NCBI RefSeq assembly: GCF_001425705.1
Contig: NZ_LMDC01000001.1
Location: forward strand, 558,001-622,000
Reading direction: 5' to 3'
Length of the DNA: 64,000 nt
From: Pelomonas sp. Root1217
GTDB taxonomy: Bacteria; Pseudomonadota; Gammaproteobacteria; Burkholderiales; Burkholderiaceae_C
Shown here: piece after piece, positions 62,624 to 64,000 of the stretch
Position numbering within the stretch: the stretch's first letter is position 1
Layout of the letters: each line of letters starts with the position of its first letter
Translations under genes and position numbers: made by a program
The notes under the pieces: model-generated
What the model was told of the DNA's origin: nothing
The model's input: the letters and a program-made list of their open reading frames with translations, nothing else
Databases searched by the model: none

Positions 62624-63145
62624 ATGCTGACCGACGACGGCAAACACCTCTACGTGTCCTGGGACGAGTACCACCTGCTGACCGAGCGCCTGGCGCTCAA
62701 GGTGCACGCTTCGGGCTGGCAGTTCGACCAGATCCTCTGCCTGGCCCGCGGCGGCATGCGACCGGGTGATGTGCTGTCGCGCGTCTTCGACAAGCCCCTG
62801 GGCATCATGTCGACCAGTTCCTACCGGGCCGAGGCCGGCACCATCCAGGGCCGGCTGGACATGGCCAAGTACATCACCATGCCCAAGGGTGAACTGGCGG
62901 GCCGCGTGCTGCTGGTGGACGATCTGGCCGACTCGGGCGTCACGCTGAAGGCCGTGGTGGAGCGCCTGCGCGGCATGCCGTCCATCACCGAGTTGCGTTC
63001 GGCGGTCATCTGGACCAAGAAGGTTTCTGCCTACACGCCGGACTACTACTGCGAGATGCTGGAGACCTCGCCATGGATCCATCAGCCGTTCGAGGAATAC
63101 GACGGCATGGGGCCGGAGCTGCTGGCGAAGAAGTTTGCTGTTTGA
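62624..63145 (+). CDS. Purine phosphoribosyltransferase (Gpt/Hpt-like)
   Basis: A 173-residue type I PRTase. The PRPP loop is VLLVDDLADSGVTLKAVVERL (about 102-122), and the PPi loop region is CLARGGMRPGDVLS. It resembles the xanthine/hypoxanthine/guanine group used for purine salvage, but the base is not certain. The position just after purA supports a purine role. Confidence 0.85.
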   Translation: MLTDDGKHLYVSWDEYHLLTERLALKVHASGWQFDQILCLARGGMRPGDVLSRVFDKPLGIMSTSSYRAEAGTIQGRLDMAKYITMPKGELAGRVLLVDDLADSGVTLKAVVERLRGMPSITELRSAVIWTKKVSAYTPDYYCEMLETSPWIHQPFEEYDGMGPELLAKKFAV

Positions 63146-63165
63146 GGCAGCGCTGGGTGAGCGGC

Positions 63166-63321
63166 ACGATGCGAAGCTCGATTTGTGCCACCACTCGACG
63201 AAGCACCCATCGAGGGCGCATCGTCGGGGACTCGGTCACCTCCGGCGACTCCGGCGGCCGGCAATGCGCTTGCAAGCGCATTGCCTTCACCGAGGCGTCG
63301 GCCAAGCCGCAGGGCTTGGCC
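63166..63321. repeat. Hairpin-rich non-coding spacer after the phosphoribosyltransferase gene
   Basis: Three consecutive dyads: ACGATGCG plus CTCGAT paired with ATCGAG plus CGCATCGT (63166-63224); a perfect 24-base palindrome with half GCAATGCGCTTG (63261-63284); and GGCCAAGCC-GCAG-GGCTTGGCC (63300-63321). No T-runs. No gene fits. Confidence 0.7.
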
Positions 63322-63342
63322 TCGGTCCTCGGCGGCACGCCC

Positions 63343-63412
63343 TTCGAGTCCTCTCCTGGGCACCAAAGCAAAAAGGCCGATGCTTTCGCATCGGCCTTTT
63401 TGCTTTGTTTGG

Positions 63413-63432
<20 letters not shown>
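63343..63432. repeat. Large inverted repeat duplicating the tRNA-Leu(CAG) 3' end and its terminator
   Basis: The left arm (63343-63383) equals the reverse complement of the right arm (63388-63432) except for one 4-base indel. The right arm contains the T-arm, acceptor and CCA of the tRNA plus its terminator half. The left arm holds a 23-base copy of the tRNA 3' end, without the rest of a tRNA. Confidence 0.85.
63370..63401. terminator. Bidirectional terminator between the phosphoribosyltransferase and tRNA-Leu(CAG)
   Basis: AAAAAGGCCGATGC pairs perfectly with GCATCGGCCTTTTT across a TTTC loop. It serves the minus-strand tRNA and probably the plus-strand gene as well. It forms the core of the larger inverted repeat. 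Confidence 0.9.
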
Positions 63433-63494
<62 letters not shown>

Positions 63495-63560
63495 AAGGCG
63501 CTTGAACCTTTTGCAAGGCTTAAGCTGTCTCAGGAAAACCGAGATCGTATCATCAAAAAC

Positions 63561-64000
63561 TTGAAGAACACAAACACATCGCCTACGGGCGACAGCGCAG
63601 GCCTGCTCGGCGAGGTCGAAGGCGTGCTGCAGGGCCACCGGGACGGGCATGGTTTCCTGATCCCCGATGATGGTTCCTCGGACATCTATCTGTCTTCGCA
63701 GGAAACCCATGCTGTCATGCATGGCGACCGCCTTCGCGTGCGGGTGATGCGCTTCGACAAGCGTGGCCGCCCCGAAGGCAAGGTGCTGGAGATCCTCGAG
63801 CGCAAGAAGCGTCCGTTGATCGGCCGCCTGCTGCTGGAATCCGGCATCTGGCTCGTTGCGCCCGAGGACCGGCGCATGGGCCAGGACATCCTGATCCCCA
63901 AGAACGGCATCGCCAATGCGACCGCAGGGCAGGTTGTCGCTGTCGAGCTGACCGAGCCGCCATCGCTGTACTCGCAACCCGTCGGTCGGGTCGTCGAAGT
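63561..64000 (+). CDS. rnr: Ribonuclease R, 5' part (gene runs past the window end)
   Basis: 3'-5' exoribonuclease of the RNase II family for structured RNA. 146 residues are visible. They begin (after the start) KNTNTSPTGDSAG, then the cold-shock-type RNA-binding region VEGVLQGHRDGHGFLIPDDG, SDIYLSSQETHAVMHGDRLRVRVMRFDKRGRPEGKVLEILERKK. The only reasonable start is the TTG; no in-frame ATG lies upstream before a stop-free but non-conserved stretch. The N-terminal helix-turn-helix domain of longer RNase R forms is absent. Confidence 0.85.
   Translation, partial: MKNTNTSPTGDSAGLLGEVEGVLQGHRDGHGFLIPDDGSSDIYLSSQETHAVMHGDRLRVRVMRFDKRGRPEGKVLEILERKKRPLIGRLLLESGIWLVAPEDRRMGQDILIPKNGIANATAGQVVAVELTEPPSLYSQPVGRVVE

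Noticed and set aside
63343-63365. A second tRNA-Leu gene on the plus strand
   Set aside because: Only the T-arm-to-CCA part is present; the upstream sequence cannot form the D-arm or anticodon arm.

Overview
The window is a GC-rich, tightly packed chromosomal segment from a betaproteobacterium, most likely a Burkholderiales of the Rubrivivax/Leptothrix/Roseateles type. The main evidence is the gene order: tig-clpP-clpX-lon, sucA-odhB-lpdA-zapE, and scpB-rluB-ndk-rlmN-pilW-rodZ-ispG-hisS-yfgM-bamB-der-hfq-hflX-hflK-hflC-hisZ-purA. A PEP-CTERM-type protein also fits. Species assignment is inference from layout and protein character, not from a search.

Layout. 1-3023: 3' part of an RND efflux permease and tRNA-Leu(UAG). 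3052-8972: trigger factor and the ClpP/ClpX/Lon proteases. 9074-9673: five tRNAs (Gly, Cys, Gly, Gly, Leu). 9722-15590: small lipoprotein, glutamate racemase, electron-transfer flavoprotein, acyl-CoA dehydrogenase and a nitronate monooxygenase-like enzyme. 15591-30986 is the accessory part: a secreted modular beta-1,3-glucanase behind LacI-type operators, a PEP-CTERM protein, a TRIC-type channel behind three overlapping substrate-binding protein genes, a Cys-rich small protein coupled to a MocR regulator, a membrane protein, a DHFR-like/HxlR convergent pair, an exonuclease, another binding protein and a 2-oxoglutarate oxygenase. 31291-39447: 2-oxoglutarate dehydrogenase complex, ZapE and a PP2C phosphatase. 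39510-43768: DUF465 protein, DinG-type helicase, BamD and RluD. 44087-62579: a long co-directional housekeeping run (chromosome segregation, rRNA modification, isoprenoid, His-tRNA, envelope assembly, Der, Hfq, HflX/K/C, HisZ, PurA). 62624-64000: phosphoribosyltransferase, tRNA-Leu(CAG) on the minus strand and the start of an RNase R gene that leaves the window.

How the genes work together. Trigger factor, ClpXP and Lon form a folding and proteolysis block. EtfBA and the acyl-CoA dehydrogenase form a beta-oxidation electron route, with a MerR/LiuR-like dyad just upstream of etfB. SucA-OdhB-LpdA are the three subunits of one TCA-cycle complex. BamD and BamB are lipoproteins of the same outer-membrane assembly machine. 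Many pairs overlap as ATGA or GTGA, so translational coupling is widespread.

I saw no phage, insertion sequence, CRISPR array, toxin-antitoxin or defence locus. The least ordinary items are the triplicated binding-protein operon without permeases, the operator-controlled glucanase, the structured leader before scpB, and a hairpin-rich spacer in which the 3' end of tRNA-Leu(CAG) is duplicated in inverted orientation.
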